This document shows, piece after piece, positions 46,217-55,058 of a DNA stretch of 64,000 nt (the first letter of the stretch is position 1; every line of letters starts with the position of its first letter). The stretch spans positions 45,968 through 109,967 of the forward strand of contig CAIKAS010000200.1 in assembly GCA_903825445.1 (NCBI GenBank). Reading direction: 5' to 3'. Origin of the DNA: an uncultured Acidobacteriia bacterium. Lineage in GTDB: Bacteria; Acidobacteriota; Terriglobia; Bryobacterales; Bryobacteraceae. A program made the translations under genes and the position numbers. Below the pieces are notes generated by a model. That model worked only from the letters and a program-made list of their open reading frames with translations, was not told where the DNA came from and ran no database searches.

Positions 46217-46809
46217 TTGAGTGTCACCAGATACGCTGTGAGGTCGTGCATGATTTTGTCGGTCAGTTTGGGGAGCAGATCGAGATGAGCCTGGGCGGGG
46301 TCCGTAATTGTCACCGACGGAACATCGCCGTTGCGCGTGATGGTCTGCAGAGCGCCGGTGGAGTCTTTAAAGGTTACGTGAAAATCATCCAGGGAAACAA
46401 CCGAGCCGGAAAGGGCGGGTCCAGAAGGCATTTTTACGACGACTTTCAACGGCAAATCGGGCTTGGCGGGCGCCGCGCCCAGAGAAGGATAGCCACCTGA
46501 TCCGCGCGGAAGAACCATACGGCCTTCCAGCGCGACTCCAGTCAGCCGGGTTGCGATGCCCTTCAGATCACCGGTCGGTGAATGGCACGTTGAACATTTT
46601 CCCGCTCCGTTAAAGTAGGCTTCGCCGGCCTTCGCGTCGCCAACGATTTCAATAGGGCTGGCGCCGCGGCCGCCTCTGCCACGTCCCGGCCCCGGTCCGC
46701 CCGACGCGCCAGCGGGGCCAGCGGGTAAATTACCGTTCTGCGGCGGTTGCGCCAGCAGAACTCCCGCTCCAGACGCAATAAACAGTAATAAAGCTGCCGA
46801 GAGTTTCAC
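46213..46809 (-). CDS. Secreted monohaem cytochrome c with RGG-like linker
   Basis: 198 residues starting at GTG. A signal peptide (LLLFIASGAGVLLAQ) is followed by a Gly/Arg/Pro tract (GPGRGRGGRGAS), then KCSTCHSPTGDLKGIA, the CxxCH haem site. A beta-type segment follows (KVVVKMPSGPALSGSVVSLD) and a C-terminal helix (KIMHDLTAYLVTL). It is likely the electron acceptor of the quinoprotein with which its stop codon overlaps. No gap-free haem ligand Met could be fixed. Confidence 0.82.
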   Translation of the reverse strand: MKLSAALLLFIASGAGVLLAQPPQNGNLPAGPAGASGGPGPGRGRGGRGASPIEIVGDAKAGEAYFNGAGKCSTCHSPTGDLKGIATRLTGVALEGRMVLPRGSGGYPSLGAAPAKPDLPLKVVVKMPSGPALSGSVVSLDDFHVTFKDSTGALQTITRNGDVPSVTITDPAQAHLDLLPKLTDKIMHDLTAYLVTLK

Positions 46810-46854
46810 GCTACCAGTCCCTGGGTTCGATCCGGTTTCCGTGGCTAGTATATT

Positions 46855-48186
46855 TCACGAACTCTGCTGGCAACTTGTTTCGCGCGTCATGGCGATCATT
46901 ACACAGGACAAGAGGGACCACCCGACGATCAGGACAAAAGCGGACTGGTAGGCCTCTACGCCATAGACGTGCGCTCCCTTGAGCATGGTGCCCGTCCAGT
47001 TCTTGTCGAGCAACATGCCAATGCCCGGTTGCAGGAAGACGTTGCCCAGCATATTGCCTATGTTTGCTGCGGCGGTCGCAGTCCCCATGTGGCGGGCCGG
47101 TACGGATTCGCGTCCGTAGGCAAAGGCAATCACGACGCAGCCGGTGGCGAAGCTGGTGAGGGCTGCCACCAGCGTAAATGCGGCCAGCGGAAGGCTCTTG
47201 GCGTAGATCATGACGGCCCAGCCGAACGCGCAGGCAATCGAACCGAGTAAATAGGCAGGTTTGCGAAGTCGCAGCTTATCGGAGATGCCGCCAAAGACGG
47301 GACTGGCCACGGCCCAGCAGACGATCATGACCGAACAGATCGTCGCAGAGGCTTTCGGTTCCAGGCCGAAGCGGGCCTTGAGAAAGGGCGCGCCCCAGAG
47401 ACCGGTGAAGGTCATGATCGGCCCCACCATGCCTCCCTGTGCGAGCAGGATGAGCCAGGTATTGCGGACCGAGAAAACGCTGCGTACTCCGACCACGATA
47501 CTGCTCAAAGTGACTTTATCGTGCTCCTGGAGTGCGGCCGAGGCATAGCTTTCGAGACCCTTTTCGCTGGGATCGTCACGAACGAAGAGCCAGGCGAGAA
47601 TGCCGATCGCGAGAATGAGGGCGGAAGAAACGAGCGCAGTGCCGCGCCAGCCGAAATACTCGACACCGAGGCGCAACGGAACCTGAGCGAACAGAGCGCC
47701 AAGATTGCCGAAGAACAGACTGAGGCCGGTGAGCATGGCGAATCTGCGGTTCGGGAACCAGTGGGCGGCGAGGCGCAGGACGACGAGCCAGCCGACAGCG
47801 GTTGAGCCACCGATGATGGCGCGGCCGAGACAGGCTAGCGCGAAGTTACTGGTGGCACCGAAGAGAAATTGCCCGAGGGCGGCGGAGACTGCACCGATGA
47901 CCAGGAGTTTGCGGGGACCCAGCGAACTGGTGAGGGCGCCAATCGGAATCTGCATGGCTACGTAGAAATAAAAGTAGAATGCGGAAAGATTGCCGAGGCT
48001 GCCCGCGCCGATTCCAAAATCGCGCATCAGCTCGGTCGTCATGACGGCGGGGGCTGCGCGCAGGAAGAAGACGCACAGGTAGAAGACTGCCCCGATGCCC
48101 CATACGGCCCATGACAACCAGGCTTTGGGGTACGGCCTTGCGCCAGCTTTATTCGCGTTCGTTACGGTATCGATGGATGCTGGCAT
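46855..48186 (-). CDS. MFS transporter
   Basis: 443 residues with about 12 membrane helices. The first cytoplasmic loop has the MFS pattern (GALTSSLGPRKLLVIGAVSA), and a second similar loop follows helix 8 (GGISDKLRLRKPAYLLG). The family resembles organic-anion/sugar-acid symporters, but the substrate is not readable. It lies 75 bp after the TPP enzyme and 45 bp before the cytochrome gene, all leftward, and is likely to import the locus substrate. Confidence 0.88.
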   Translation of the reverse strand: MPASIDTVTNANKAGARPYPKAWLSWAVWGIGAVFYLCVFFLRAAPAVMTTELMRDFGIGAGSLGNLSAFYFYFYVAMQIPIGALTSSLGPRKLLVIGAVSAALGQFLFGATSNFALACLGRAIIGGSTAVGWLVVLRLAAHWFPNRRFAMLTGLSLFFGNLGALFAQVPLRLGVEYFGWRGTALVSSALILAIGILAWLFVRDDPSEKGLESYASAALQEHDKVTLSSIVVGVRSVFSVRNTWLILLAQGGMVGPIMTFTGLWGAPFLKARFGLEPKASATICSVMIVCWAVASPVFGGISDKLRLRKPAYLLGSIACAFGWAVMIYAKSLPLAAFTLVAALTSFATGCVVIAFAYGRESVPARHMGTATAAANIGNMLGNVFLQPGIGMLLDKNWTGTMLKGAHVYGVEAYQSAFVLIVGWSLLSCVMIAMTRETSCQQSS

Positions 48187-48216
48187 CTCGGCTTTAGTAG
48201 ATGATGGACTGACCGG

Positions 48217-48230
48217 GTCGGTGCACCGAC
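48217..48230. promoter_or_regulatory. 14-bp perfect palindrome before the MFS gene
   Basis: GTCGGTGCACCGAC is self-complementary throughout and lies 30 bp upstream of the MFS ATG, after the TPP enzyme stop. There is no T-run on either side, so it is more likely a protein site or simple hairpin than a terminator. It does not match the 22-bp regulon palindrome. Confidence 0.4.
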
Positions 48231-48261
48231 TCCCTCGCGGTCGCGGCTCAGAAACAATAGG

Positions 48262-50040
48262 CTAGTCGCCTTTGCGGAAGATGTCGTGAATCTGCCAGTG
48301 GCCAGGGGTCGGGGTGGGGGCATCTTCCATCGCGGCCTGGATTACGGTCGGCTGACCAGAAGCAAGTGCTTCTTTAAGCGCGGGACCCAGTTCATCGGCG
48401 GACTTGATCATGACGCCGCGCGCGCCGGCAGATCGTGCCATTGCAGCGTAGTCAGCCCAGTATGGTTTGCCTTCCGCCTCGAAAGTCGTCCCAAAGTTCC
48501 AGCCGTAGTGGATTCTTTCCAGACGTCCAATGGTGCCAAAACCGGCATTGTCCATGACCAGCCAGACGACAGGCAGCTTCGCTTCGACTGCCGTGTAGAC
48601 CACAGACGGATTGCTGCTGAAGCCACCGTCGCCAACGAGACAGACGGCAGCGCGATGGGGTTGCCCGGTCTTGACGCCGAGTACGGCTGCGGGACCAAAG
48701 CCCATGGTGGCCAGTCCGCTCGGTGTGATGAAGGTACCGGGGACATTGATGGGGAATTGCTGTGCGACACCGTTCTTGTTCCAGCCGACGTCAGTGACGA
48801 TGAAGCCGTCATCGGGAAGCGCTTTTCGCAATTCACTCAGGATTCGCTCCGGGCGCATGGGGAAACTGTCAGACGCCCACTCGCCGGCCCAATTATCGGC
48901 AAAGCCTTTGCGGCCGTGCGCAATCTCTTCGCGAAGTTGTCCGCGGTCGTTATGCTTCACGCCCTTCGCGGCTTTCGCCAGAGCGCCAAGGGCGAGTTTG
49001 GCATCGGCGACTACACCCAGTTCGGTCTGGAAATTACGCCCAATCTCCGCCAGATCGGCATCAATATGAATCAGGCGCGTGGGTGGCATCGCGAACGTGT
49101 ATTCAGGGAACCAGGAACTTGAACTTGCTTCGGCGAGGCGCGTACCTACCGCAAGAATGAGGTCGGCGGTACGGCATTTTTCATTCGAGACCGGAGTTCC
49201 CCAGAAGCCCGTCATTCCGAGTAACAGCGGGTGATCCTCACGCATGGAGCCCTTACCCATCAACGAGTGGGCCACCGGAACTTCCAGCGCTTCAGCCAAT
49301 GCTTCCAGTTCGGCAGTTGCACGTGCGGACTGAACGCCTCCGCCGGCATAGATGACAGGGTTCTTCGCCGTCGCGAGCGCCTTCACGATGCGGTCAGCAG
49401 TGGCTTCGTCGATGGTCGGCCGGGAGATTTCCGGCGGCACCTTGTCAAACGCGTCCACGGCGAGATCGGCGGAGAGAATATCCATCGGGATATCCACGAG
49501 TACGGGGCCGGGCCGGCCAGTTTGTGCGATGTGGAATGCGCGCTCTACGATGCGAGGCAAGTCTTCGACGCGCTCGACGCGAAAGACGCGTTTGCAGAAG
49601 GGGCGATACATCTGGCTCTGATCGGCGTCGGCGTGAAGATTGATTTCCTGATGAGGATGACGGCCGTAATAGCAGGTGGGGACGTCACCGGCGAACACTA
49701 CCATGGGGACGGAATCGAGGGCAGCAGTCGCAACGCCGGTGGTCGCATTGGTGAGCCCGGGGCCGAGGTGGCTGAGGACCACACCTACTTTGCCTGTGGC
49801 ACGGGCGTAGCCGTCGGCCGCATGGGCCGCCACCTGTTCATGACGGGAGGTGATGAAGCGGATTTTGCTCTTTCCCAGCGCATCCAGCAAAGCAATGATG
49901 GTGTGGCCGCAGAGACCGAAGATGACCTCTACGCCCAGCTTTTCGAGATAATCCGTCAGCAGGTATGACGCGATGCGCGTTTCCGCTTTTTTCTCAGTCT
50001 CCAGATGCTCTACACTTGCGGGCGTACTCATAGATTCCAT
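48262..50040 (-). CDS. TPP-dependent acetolactate synthase-like enzyme
   Basis: 592 residues; an AGAAAGG ribosome site supports the first ATG. The three TPP-enzyme domains are visible. The PYR domain has a catalytic Glu in SRHEQVAAHAADGYARAT and LSHLGPGLTNATTGVA. The central domain includes NPVIYAGGGVQSA. The PP domain has the GDG...N motif (CLVGDGGFSSNPS, WLVMDNAGFG). These enzymes decarboxylate or ligate 2-keto acids; acetolactate synthase, glyoxylate carboligase and benzoylformate decarboxylase relatives cannot be told apart here. No small ilvN-type subunit follows, which argues against branched-chain synthesis. Confidence 0.82.
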   Translation of the reverse strand: MESMSTPASVEHLETEKKAETRIASYLLTDYLEKLGVEVIFGLCGHTIIALLDALGKSKIRFITSRHEQVAAHAADGYARATGKVGVVLSHLGPGLTNATTGVATAALDSVPMVVFAGDVPTCYYGRHPHQEINLHADADQSQMYRPFCKRVFRVERVEDLPRIVERAFHIAQTGRPGPVLVDIPMDILSADLAVDAFDKVPPEISRPTIDEATADRIVKALATAKNPVIYAGGGVQSARATAELEALAEALEVPVAHSLMGKGSMREDHPLLLGMTGFWGTPVSNEKCRTADLILAVGTRLAEASSSSWFPEYTFAMPPTRLIHIDADLAEIGRNFQTELGVVADAKLALGALAKAAKGVKHNDRGQLREEIAHGRKGFADNWAGEWASDSFPMRPERILSELRKALPDDGFIVTDVGWNKNGVAQQFPINVPGTFITPSGLATMGFGPAAVLGVKTGQPHRAAVCLVGDGGFSSNPSVVYTAVEAKLPVVWLVMDNAGFGTIGRLERIHYGWNFGTTFEAEGKPYWADYAAMARSAGARGVMIKSADELGPALKEALASGQPTVIQAAMEDAPTPTPGHWQIHDIFRKGD

Positions 50041-50099
50041 TTGCCTTTCTGCACTTCAAACTCTGATTGTCTCCCGGTTTGCCACCGGACGCCAACAAA

Positions 50100-50121
50100 G
50101 TAACCGTGGCGGAACAGTTAC
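50100..50121. promoter_or_regulatory. Palindromic operator candidate, site 3
   Basis: Left arm GTAACCGT, centre GGCGGA, right arm ACAGTTAC. It matches site 1 at 16 of 22 positions, with most of the mismatches in the right half. It lies 60 bp upstream of the TPP enzyme ATG, at the head of the five-gene leftward operon. Confidence 0.6.
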
Positions 50122-50170
50122 GTAATTCCGGAACCCCCCGCGAGGGGCCACCCAATCATCGCAAACGACT

Positions 50171-50213
50171 GATTATAAAAGCAATCGGGCGAGCCGCCGG
50201 CCCGCCCGATTGC
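50171..50213 (-). terminator. Rho-independent terminator of the TonB receptor gene
   Basis: An 11-bp perfect stem (50181-50191 GCAATCGGGCG with 50203-50213 CGCCCGATTGC) has an 11-nt loop. On the minus strand it is followed by TTTTATAATC. It starts 24 bp after the receptor stop codon and thus insulates the TPP operon from the receptor transcript. Confidence 0.8.
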
Positions 50214-50237
50214 CGAGTGTAAACAACTGGCGATCGG

Positions 50238-53200
50238 TCAAAAGGCGAACTTCAGGGCAAACTGCATAATGCGTCCCTGCGTTCCGCCGCTGGCGGTGCT
50301 CTGCACGATTCCCGGAGCCAGCTTACCGAAGGTGGAGCTATTCACTGTGGCGTTGACGCTGCCCCACATAACGCTGTTGGTAAGGTTGAACGCTTCCGCA
50401 CGGAATGTTAATGTCTTGCGTTCGCGAATCGTGAAGTTTCGCGACAGCGAGGCGTCGATATTCCAGACGTCCGGATTTGAAACCGTGAATGGTCTGGTAG
50501 AGGCAAATGCCCCGGTGACTTCGGTTGTATCCGTGAGGAACGCGGCTGGATTCAGGTAGCCGTAGCCGTTGACTCCTCCAGTGCCATAGACATCCGGGAG
50601 AATCTGCTGTGCCCTCTGGCCGCTGGTATTAATCAGGGCCGCGTCATTGCCGTAGGCAATGGTAGCAAGGTTACCGGTGCTCCAGTGATAAATGGGCGAC
50701 AACTGCCAGCCATTGACAAGCATATTGAGCCACTTGTCACTCATCTTCGGCGACTGCAGGACACCGGAAATGTTGACCTGCTGACGGTGATCGTTGGCAC
50801 AGTTGGAGTAGTCGGCGTTACGGTTACCCGGCTGTTCATAGGTGGGGCCCGTGACTTCCGTGGTGACCGGATCGCAGAGAGCGTGGGACCAGGTCCAGTT
50901 GGCGAGGACACTGAAATGATTTCCGAGGCGATGTTGGGCAGTCATTTCCGCGCCGTTATAGCTGGAAGTGGCTCCGCCGTCCACATAAGCGATGGTGCTG
51001 TAGTACGACGCCCAGGTGGGATTCAGCAACTGAAGCGTTCTGCGGTTCGCATAATTGGCCGTAGATGAACAGTTTCCAGCCGCTTTCAGTCCGTACTGAC
51101 CCGCGGCACAAGTGCCGGGAATGTAGACAACCGGATTATCTTCCGTGCTGGTCCACAGGTGGGCGCCGTGGTTGCCAATATAGGCAACCGTGAGCAGCCA
51201 GTTATGCATCGTCCGCTGAATCGCCAGGTTCCACGTACCTACCTGGTTGGCCTTCAGGTTCGGATCGGATACGGCGTAGGTTCCGGCCAGCGGGAAGAAG
51301 CCAAAGTTCTTGCCCGAGCCGCTGCTGGTTGTGTTCGCGGATACTGCGAACGGGTCGCCGCCAGCGTAACCAGCCCACGGATTGGAGAGAGGCGTATCTA
51401 CACCGGCGTTATAGGTAACGGTCGCGCCCCAGGGAGGATTATTCGAAACGCGGGTGTAGAAGAACATGTGGGGATTGTCATAGAGCAAGCCGCCAGACAG
51501 ACGGATGGAGGTCTTGCCATCGCCAAACGGATCCCATGCGATACCCGCGCGCGGCTCAAAGTGCAGCGAGGAGTGTTCGTAGGTCTGATTGGGAGGAGCA
51601 CCGGGATCGCCCGAGAAAATGAGCCCCGCAGGAGGGTTCAGAACCGGGTTTGCCTTGGGGGGCGTGTCGACAATACCGGCGGCGTAGTTGGCGTAGCTGA
51701 AGAACTCGGTATAGTCGTCGGTATTGTGCTGTGGCCGGAAGGGCTCAAAGCGGAGGCCGAGGTTCACGGTGAGGTGTGAAGTGGCGCGCCACGCGTCCTG
51801 AGCGTAAAAACCGTAGTAGTTCGACTGATCGTCATCATAGAACGGTCTGCCCTGGCTAAATCCATTCATCTGGCCGGTCAGGAAGTCGGCATAGCCTTCA
51901 CCGAGAATTCCGGTGGTGGCGGTCGCATTGGAGAACTGGCCCGTGAAGCTAAGGTTGCCATTCACGCCGCGGGTGTTCTGCGCGTGCATGTAAGCGCGAA
52001 TGAACTGGGCACCAAACTGAAGCTGGTGTTTCCCTTTGACCCAGGTAAAATCCTGTGCACCCGAGTATGTCAGGGTGTTGAAGTACCCGGGATTCGCGGC
52101 GCCGGAGCCACCAGTGGTGAAGCCATTACTGATGCTCATTGTGGTTTCACCGGGGATCTGGGCGGTGATGGGAATTCCAAATTCCGAGGGGACCGCGAAA
52201 TCGTAGATGAAGCGCGTATTCAGACTGCGGTTCGCCTCGATATGAGTGCTGCTGAAGAGCGTGGGTTTGATAGTGTAGGTTTCACCGACCACCGTGCTCT
52301 GGATGTTGTTGAGCTGACCGGTGGTGGCGCCTGTGAAGAGCACATCAGTCGGGTCGACGTACGTGGGCGTCAAATTGTTGGACAGCTGATAACGCACAAA
52401 CGCGGCATTCTTCTGATTGATGTTGTAGTCAACCTTCACCGGGATCTGATACTGACGATCATTGGCGCCGCTGGCGTAGTAGAAGAGGCCGCATGCGTTG
52501 ACCAGATCGCTGGAGGGCGGAAGATACTTGGCAATCTTCAGGGCGATGGGATTCATTACCGACTGAGGGAGTGTGTTGTTTACCCAATTTCCGGCCGCAT
52601 TCTGAATGGTGACGGCCGTAGTCGTCTGGCAGCCGTAAGTGGTCGAGGCAACGGCCGTAAAGTCGCCGCTTAACATCGCCGGAGTCATCGAATAGCCAGT
52701 ATTGGTGGCGGGGTTCGAACGTTTGATGGTGGATTGTTCGCCGACAAAAAAGAACAGCTTGTTCTTCTTGATCGGCCCACCGATGGTGCCACCGAACTGG
52801 TTTTGCTTGAGACTGTCGCGTACGAGAGCCGTGGCGTTGCGGGCATTGAATTCGTAGTTGCGGACGTAGTCGAATACGTTGCCGTGATAGGCATTGGTGC
52901 CCGAGCGCGTGACCACGCTGACGGACGCCGCCGCATGCTGACCGACCTGGGCGCCTACCGCGCTGGTTTCGACTTTAAATTCCTGGAGCGCATCGGGAAA
53001 CGGCAAAGGCTGATTCAGGCCGTTGAAAGGTTCGTTGGCCGTAGCGCCGTCGAGTGAGAACGCGATGGTATCGGCGTTGGGCTGGCCGGACACAGAGATT
53101 GTAATCGTCGGGAAATTCTTGTTGCTGTTGAGATCGCTGGCGGAAACACCTTGAATGGTGGCGTTGCCCGCAAGAAGAATTAACTGAGTTGGATCGCGGG

Positions 53201-53636
53201 CATTCAGGGGCAGTTCGGCAACTTCCTCATGGTCGATGACCTGACCGACGCCGGTATCGTGGGTTTCAACCTGGAGTGCTTCGGCCTCAACGGTGACCGT
53301 CTCGCTGACCGCGCCGACCTTGAGAGTGGGGCTGATGGTGGGGTTGACGTTCACCTCAATAACCAGGTCAGCCTGCACGTATTTACTGAAACCGTCTTTG
53401 GTGACCTCCAGCCGGTAGGGACCGACGGGAAGATTGGGCAGAACGTAATCGCCCTGCGAGTTAGTGACCATGTTGCTGGTAAAACCAGTGTCGGTCTGTG
53501 TGACTTTGACGGTTGCGCCGGGAACTGCGCCACCGCTGGAATCGTGGACAGTACCGGTTATCTGTGAAGTAGATTGTGCCCACACCATGGTGGTCCACAG
53601 GAATGCAACGAAGGCTGATCGAACGAGGAACTTCAT
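50238..53636 (-). CDS. TonB-dependent receptor with carboxypeptidase-like N-domain (Oar-like)
   Basis: 1132 residues. Signal peptide, then a carboxypeptidase regulatory-like beta domain (SQITGTVHDSSGGAVPGATV, GPYRLEVTKDGFSKYVQADL), a plug region (GQVIDHEEVAELPLNARDPT) and a long outer-membrane barrel with many Tyr/Asn-rich strands, ending in Phe (MQFALKFAF), as outer-membrane barrels do. No TonB box was fixed. This is the large family expanded in Acidobacteria. The gene diverges from the thuA/quinoprotein pair and may import its substrate. Confidence 0.9.
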   Translation of the reverse strand: MKFLVRSAFVAFLWTTMVWAQSTSQITGTVHDSSGGAVPGATVKVTQTDTGFTSNMVTNSQGDYVLPNLPVGPYRLEVTKDGFSKYVQADLVIEVNVNPTISPTLKVGAVSETVTVEAEALQVETHDTGVGQVIDHEEVAELPLNARDPTQLILLAGNATIQGVSASDLNSNKNFPTITISVSGQPNADTIAFSLDGATANEPFNGLNQPLPFPDALQEFKVETSAVGAQVGQHAAASVSVVTRSGTNAYHGNVFDYVRNYEFNARNATALVRDSLKQNQFGGTIGGPIKKNKLFFFVGEQSTIKRSNPATNTGYSMTPAMLSGDFTAVASTTYGCQTTTAVTIQNAAGNWVNNTLPQSVMNPIALKIAKYLPPSSDLVNACGLFYYASGANDRQYQIPVKVDYNINQKNAAFVRYQLSNNLTPTYVDPTDVLFTGATTGQLNNIQSTVVGETYTIKPTLFSSTHIEANRSLNTRFIYDFAVPSEFGIPITAQIPGETTMSISNGFTTGGSGAANPGYFNTLTYSGAQDFTWVKGKHQLQFGAQFIRAYMHAQNTRGVNGNLSFTGQFSNATATTGILGEGYADFLTGQMNGFSQGRPFYDDDQSNYYGFYAQDAWRATSHLTVNLGLRFEPFRPQHNTDDYTEFFSYANYAAGIVDTPPKANPVLNPPAGLIFSGDPGAPPNQTYEHSSLHFEPRAGIAWDPFGDGKTSIRLSGGLLYDNPHMFFYTRVSNNPPWGATVTYNAGVDTPLSNPWAGYAGGDPFAVSANTTSSGSGKNFGFFPLAGTYAVSDPNLKANQVGTWNLAIQRTMHNWLLTVAYIGNHGAHLWTSTEDNPVVYIPGTCAAGQYGLKAAGNCSSTANYANRRTLQLLNPTWASYYSTIAYVDGGATSSYNGAEMTAQHRLGNHFSVLANWTWSHALCDPVTTEVTGPTYEQPGNRNADYSNCANDHRQQVNISGVLQSPKMSDKWLNMLVNGWQLSPIYHWSTGNLATIAYGNDAALINTSGQRAQQILPDVYGTGGVNGYGYLNPAAFLTDTTEVTGAFASTRPFTVSNPDVWNIDASLSRNFTIRERKTLTFRAEAFNLTNSVMWGSVNATVNSSTFGKLAPGIVQSTASGGTQGRIMQFALKFAF

Positions 53637-53740
53637 GGATACGACTCCTTGGCTGTAGCGAACTCTCTTGTTCTAAACTGAAGCGAAACCTAACCGGGAC
53701 TGATCGTATCACCGAAAATCCTGAGGTAACAATCAAGTAA

Positions 53741-53768
53741 CAGTAGTCGCACGGTAAAACGACTACTG
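53741..53768. repeat. Perfect 9-bp inverted repeat in the divergent gap
   Basis: CAGTAGTCG (53741-53749) and CGACTACTG (53760-53768) flank a 10-nt loop that contains ACGGTAAAA. It may be a regulator site or the hairpin of a leader RNA. No T-run follows on either strand. Confidence 0.5.
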
Positions 53769-53803
53769 AAAATAAAGGACTAATGGGGTATGGTTTAACA
53801 TGC

Positions 53804-53825
53804 GTAACGGTGTTACAACCGTTAC
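53804..53825. promoter_or_regulatory. Palindromic operator candidate, site 4
   Basis: Arms GTAACGGT and ACCGTTAC are perfectly complementary, with centre GTTACA. It matches site 1 at 16 of 22 positions, including seven bases of each arm. It lies 124 bp upstream of the thuA-like ATG and 168 bp upstream of the receptor ATG. Confidence 0.65.
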
Positions 53826-53949
53826 ATTGTGCCGGTGGCGCCGATCGGGTGATAGGTTAGTCGAGGGTTAGTTATGGTGGCGGACCGCGTCTCCCTCCGG
53901 GAGCGACGCGTTGCGTGTGTGCCGACCGCGTATTCCAAGGAGATACATC

Positions 53950-54954
53950 ATGATCGCGAATAGCAAGAGAACTCGAATTGGCTTCGTTTTGCTGGCCTTG
54001 TCCATTTGTGCAGTTTGGGCTGTGGCGCAACAGAATCCAGGCGGACCACCTGCTGGTTTTGGACCGGGCGGCCCGGGTGGCGGATCGGGTGGTCGCGGTC
54101 GTGGCGGTGGGCGAGGCGGATCGGGTGGCCGTGGCGGTGGTGGCAGGGCTGCGCGAACCAAGAAGGTAGTGCTGGCGTGGGCCGATACACGCAACGGGAT
54201 TGCGCAGCACGATTTCACCTCGCATGCGCTGGCGATCATCGAGCGGCTTGGTTATGAGTCAAACCTTTGGGACACCTATATCAGGACCGACTCGAACATT
54301 GTTTCCTACAGCCCGAAAATGACGACAGGGCAACCGGCCAGCGGCGGACCCAGCCTGAACACGGCGGACGCGATCTTCTTCCTGGGACACAGGGAAATTC
54401 AGCTTGACGACCAGCAGAAGGCCGATTTACTGAAGTTCGTGCATGACGATGGCAAGGGCTTCGTAGCTGCACACACGGCCCTGACGGCTCTGAATTCGTG
54501 GCCGGATTTCGTCGACATGCTGGGCGGTAGTTTCGACGAGCATCCTTATGGATCAGTGCCTGGAACCGTCATCAACGAAGACCCGACTTTCCCCGCTACC
54601 AAGCAGTTTCCGGCGACCTTTGCCTTTACGGATGAGTTTTATCAGGTGAAAGATTTCTCGCGTGAAAAGAGCCGCGTGTTGCTGCGGCTGGATATTTCGA
54701 AGATGCCACCGAACCAGAACGTGCACAGCAAGGATGGCGACTTCCCGCTCGCCTGGGCGAAGATGTACGGCAAGGGTCGGGTGTTCTATGGATCGTTTGC
54801 GCACGACGCGAAGAACTGGGATAACCCGGACGTGTATCACATGTATTTCGAGGCGATCAAGTGGTCGCTGGGGCTGACGGATGCTGATGTGACACCGCGA
54901 CCGTATCCGGGGACCGCAGCAACGCCAGTGAATGCTGCCGGACCGGGACGTTAA
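53950..54954 (+). CDS. Secreted ThuA-like protein with RGG-like linker
   Basis: 334 residues from the ATG with AAGGAG eight bases upstream. A signal peptide (FVLLALSICAVWAVAQ) is followed by a Gly/Arg/Pro tract at about residues 31-67 (GGRGRGGGRGGSGGRGG). The ThuA-type domain then begins KKVVLAWADTRNGIAQHDFT, with DAIFFLGHREIQLDDQQKAD, GKGFVAAHTALTALNSWPDF and YGKGRVFYGSFAHDAKNWDN. It lacks the inserted helical modules of the other ThuA protein at 42830. A quinoprotein dehydrogenase gene follows in the same direction. Confidence 0.85.
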   Translation: MIANSKRTRIGFVLLALSICAVWAVAQQNPGGPPAGFGPGGPGGGSGGRGRGGGRGGSGGRGGGGRAARTKKVVLAWADTRNGIAQHDFTSHALAIIERLGYESNLWDTYIRTDSNIVSYSPKMTTGQPASGGPSLNTADAIFFLGHREIQLDDQQKADLLKFVHDDGKGFVAAHTALTALNSWPDFVDMLGGSFDEHPYGSVPGTVINEDPTFPATKQFPATFAFTDEFYQVKDFSREKSRVLLRLDISKMPPNQNVHSKDGDFPLAWAKMYGKGRVFYGSFAHDAKNWDNPDVYHMYFEAIKWSLGLTDADVTPRPYPGTAATPVNAAGPGR

Positions 54955-54994
54955 GAGAGAGTCAAGTAAGAACCGGGACGCCTTGCGGCGACAG

Positions 54995-55033
54995 CACCGG
55001 CTGGAAAGCCGGTGCGCGGGCAGGATTGCCCGC
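54995..55033. repeat. REP-like double hairpin between thuA-like and quinoprotein genes
   Basis: Two hairpins in a row: CACCGGCT/AGCCGGTG with loop GGAA (54995-55014), and GCGGGCA/TGCCCGC with loop GGAT (55016-55033). Paired GC-rich stems of this kind are typical of interspersed palindromic repeats in bacterial genomes. It may stabilise or attenuate the transcript between the two genes. Confidence 0.6.
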
Positions 55034-55058
55034 CCTCCAATCGAATCGGAGATATGCG

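Larger units (their letters stand above)
53637..53949. promoter_or_regulatory. Divergent regulatory gap between TonB receptor and thuA-like gene
   Basis: 313 bp without a gene. It holds a perfect 9-bp inverted repeat (53741-53768), a palindromic operator candidate (53804-53825) and tandem GTAAC half-sites near 53727 and 53736. A CGGTGGCGC string just to the right (53833-53841) repeats the core of site 1. It is likely to drive both the leftward receptor and the rightward operon. Confidence 0.5.
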
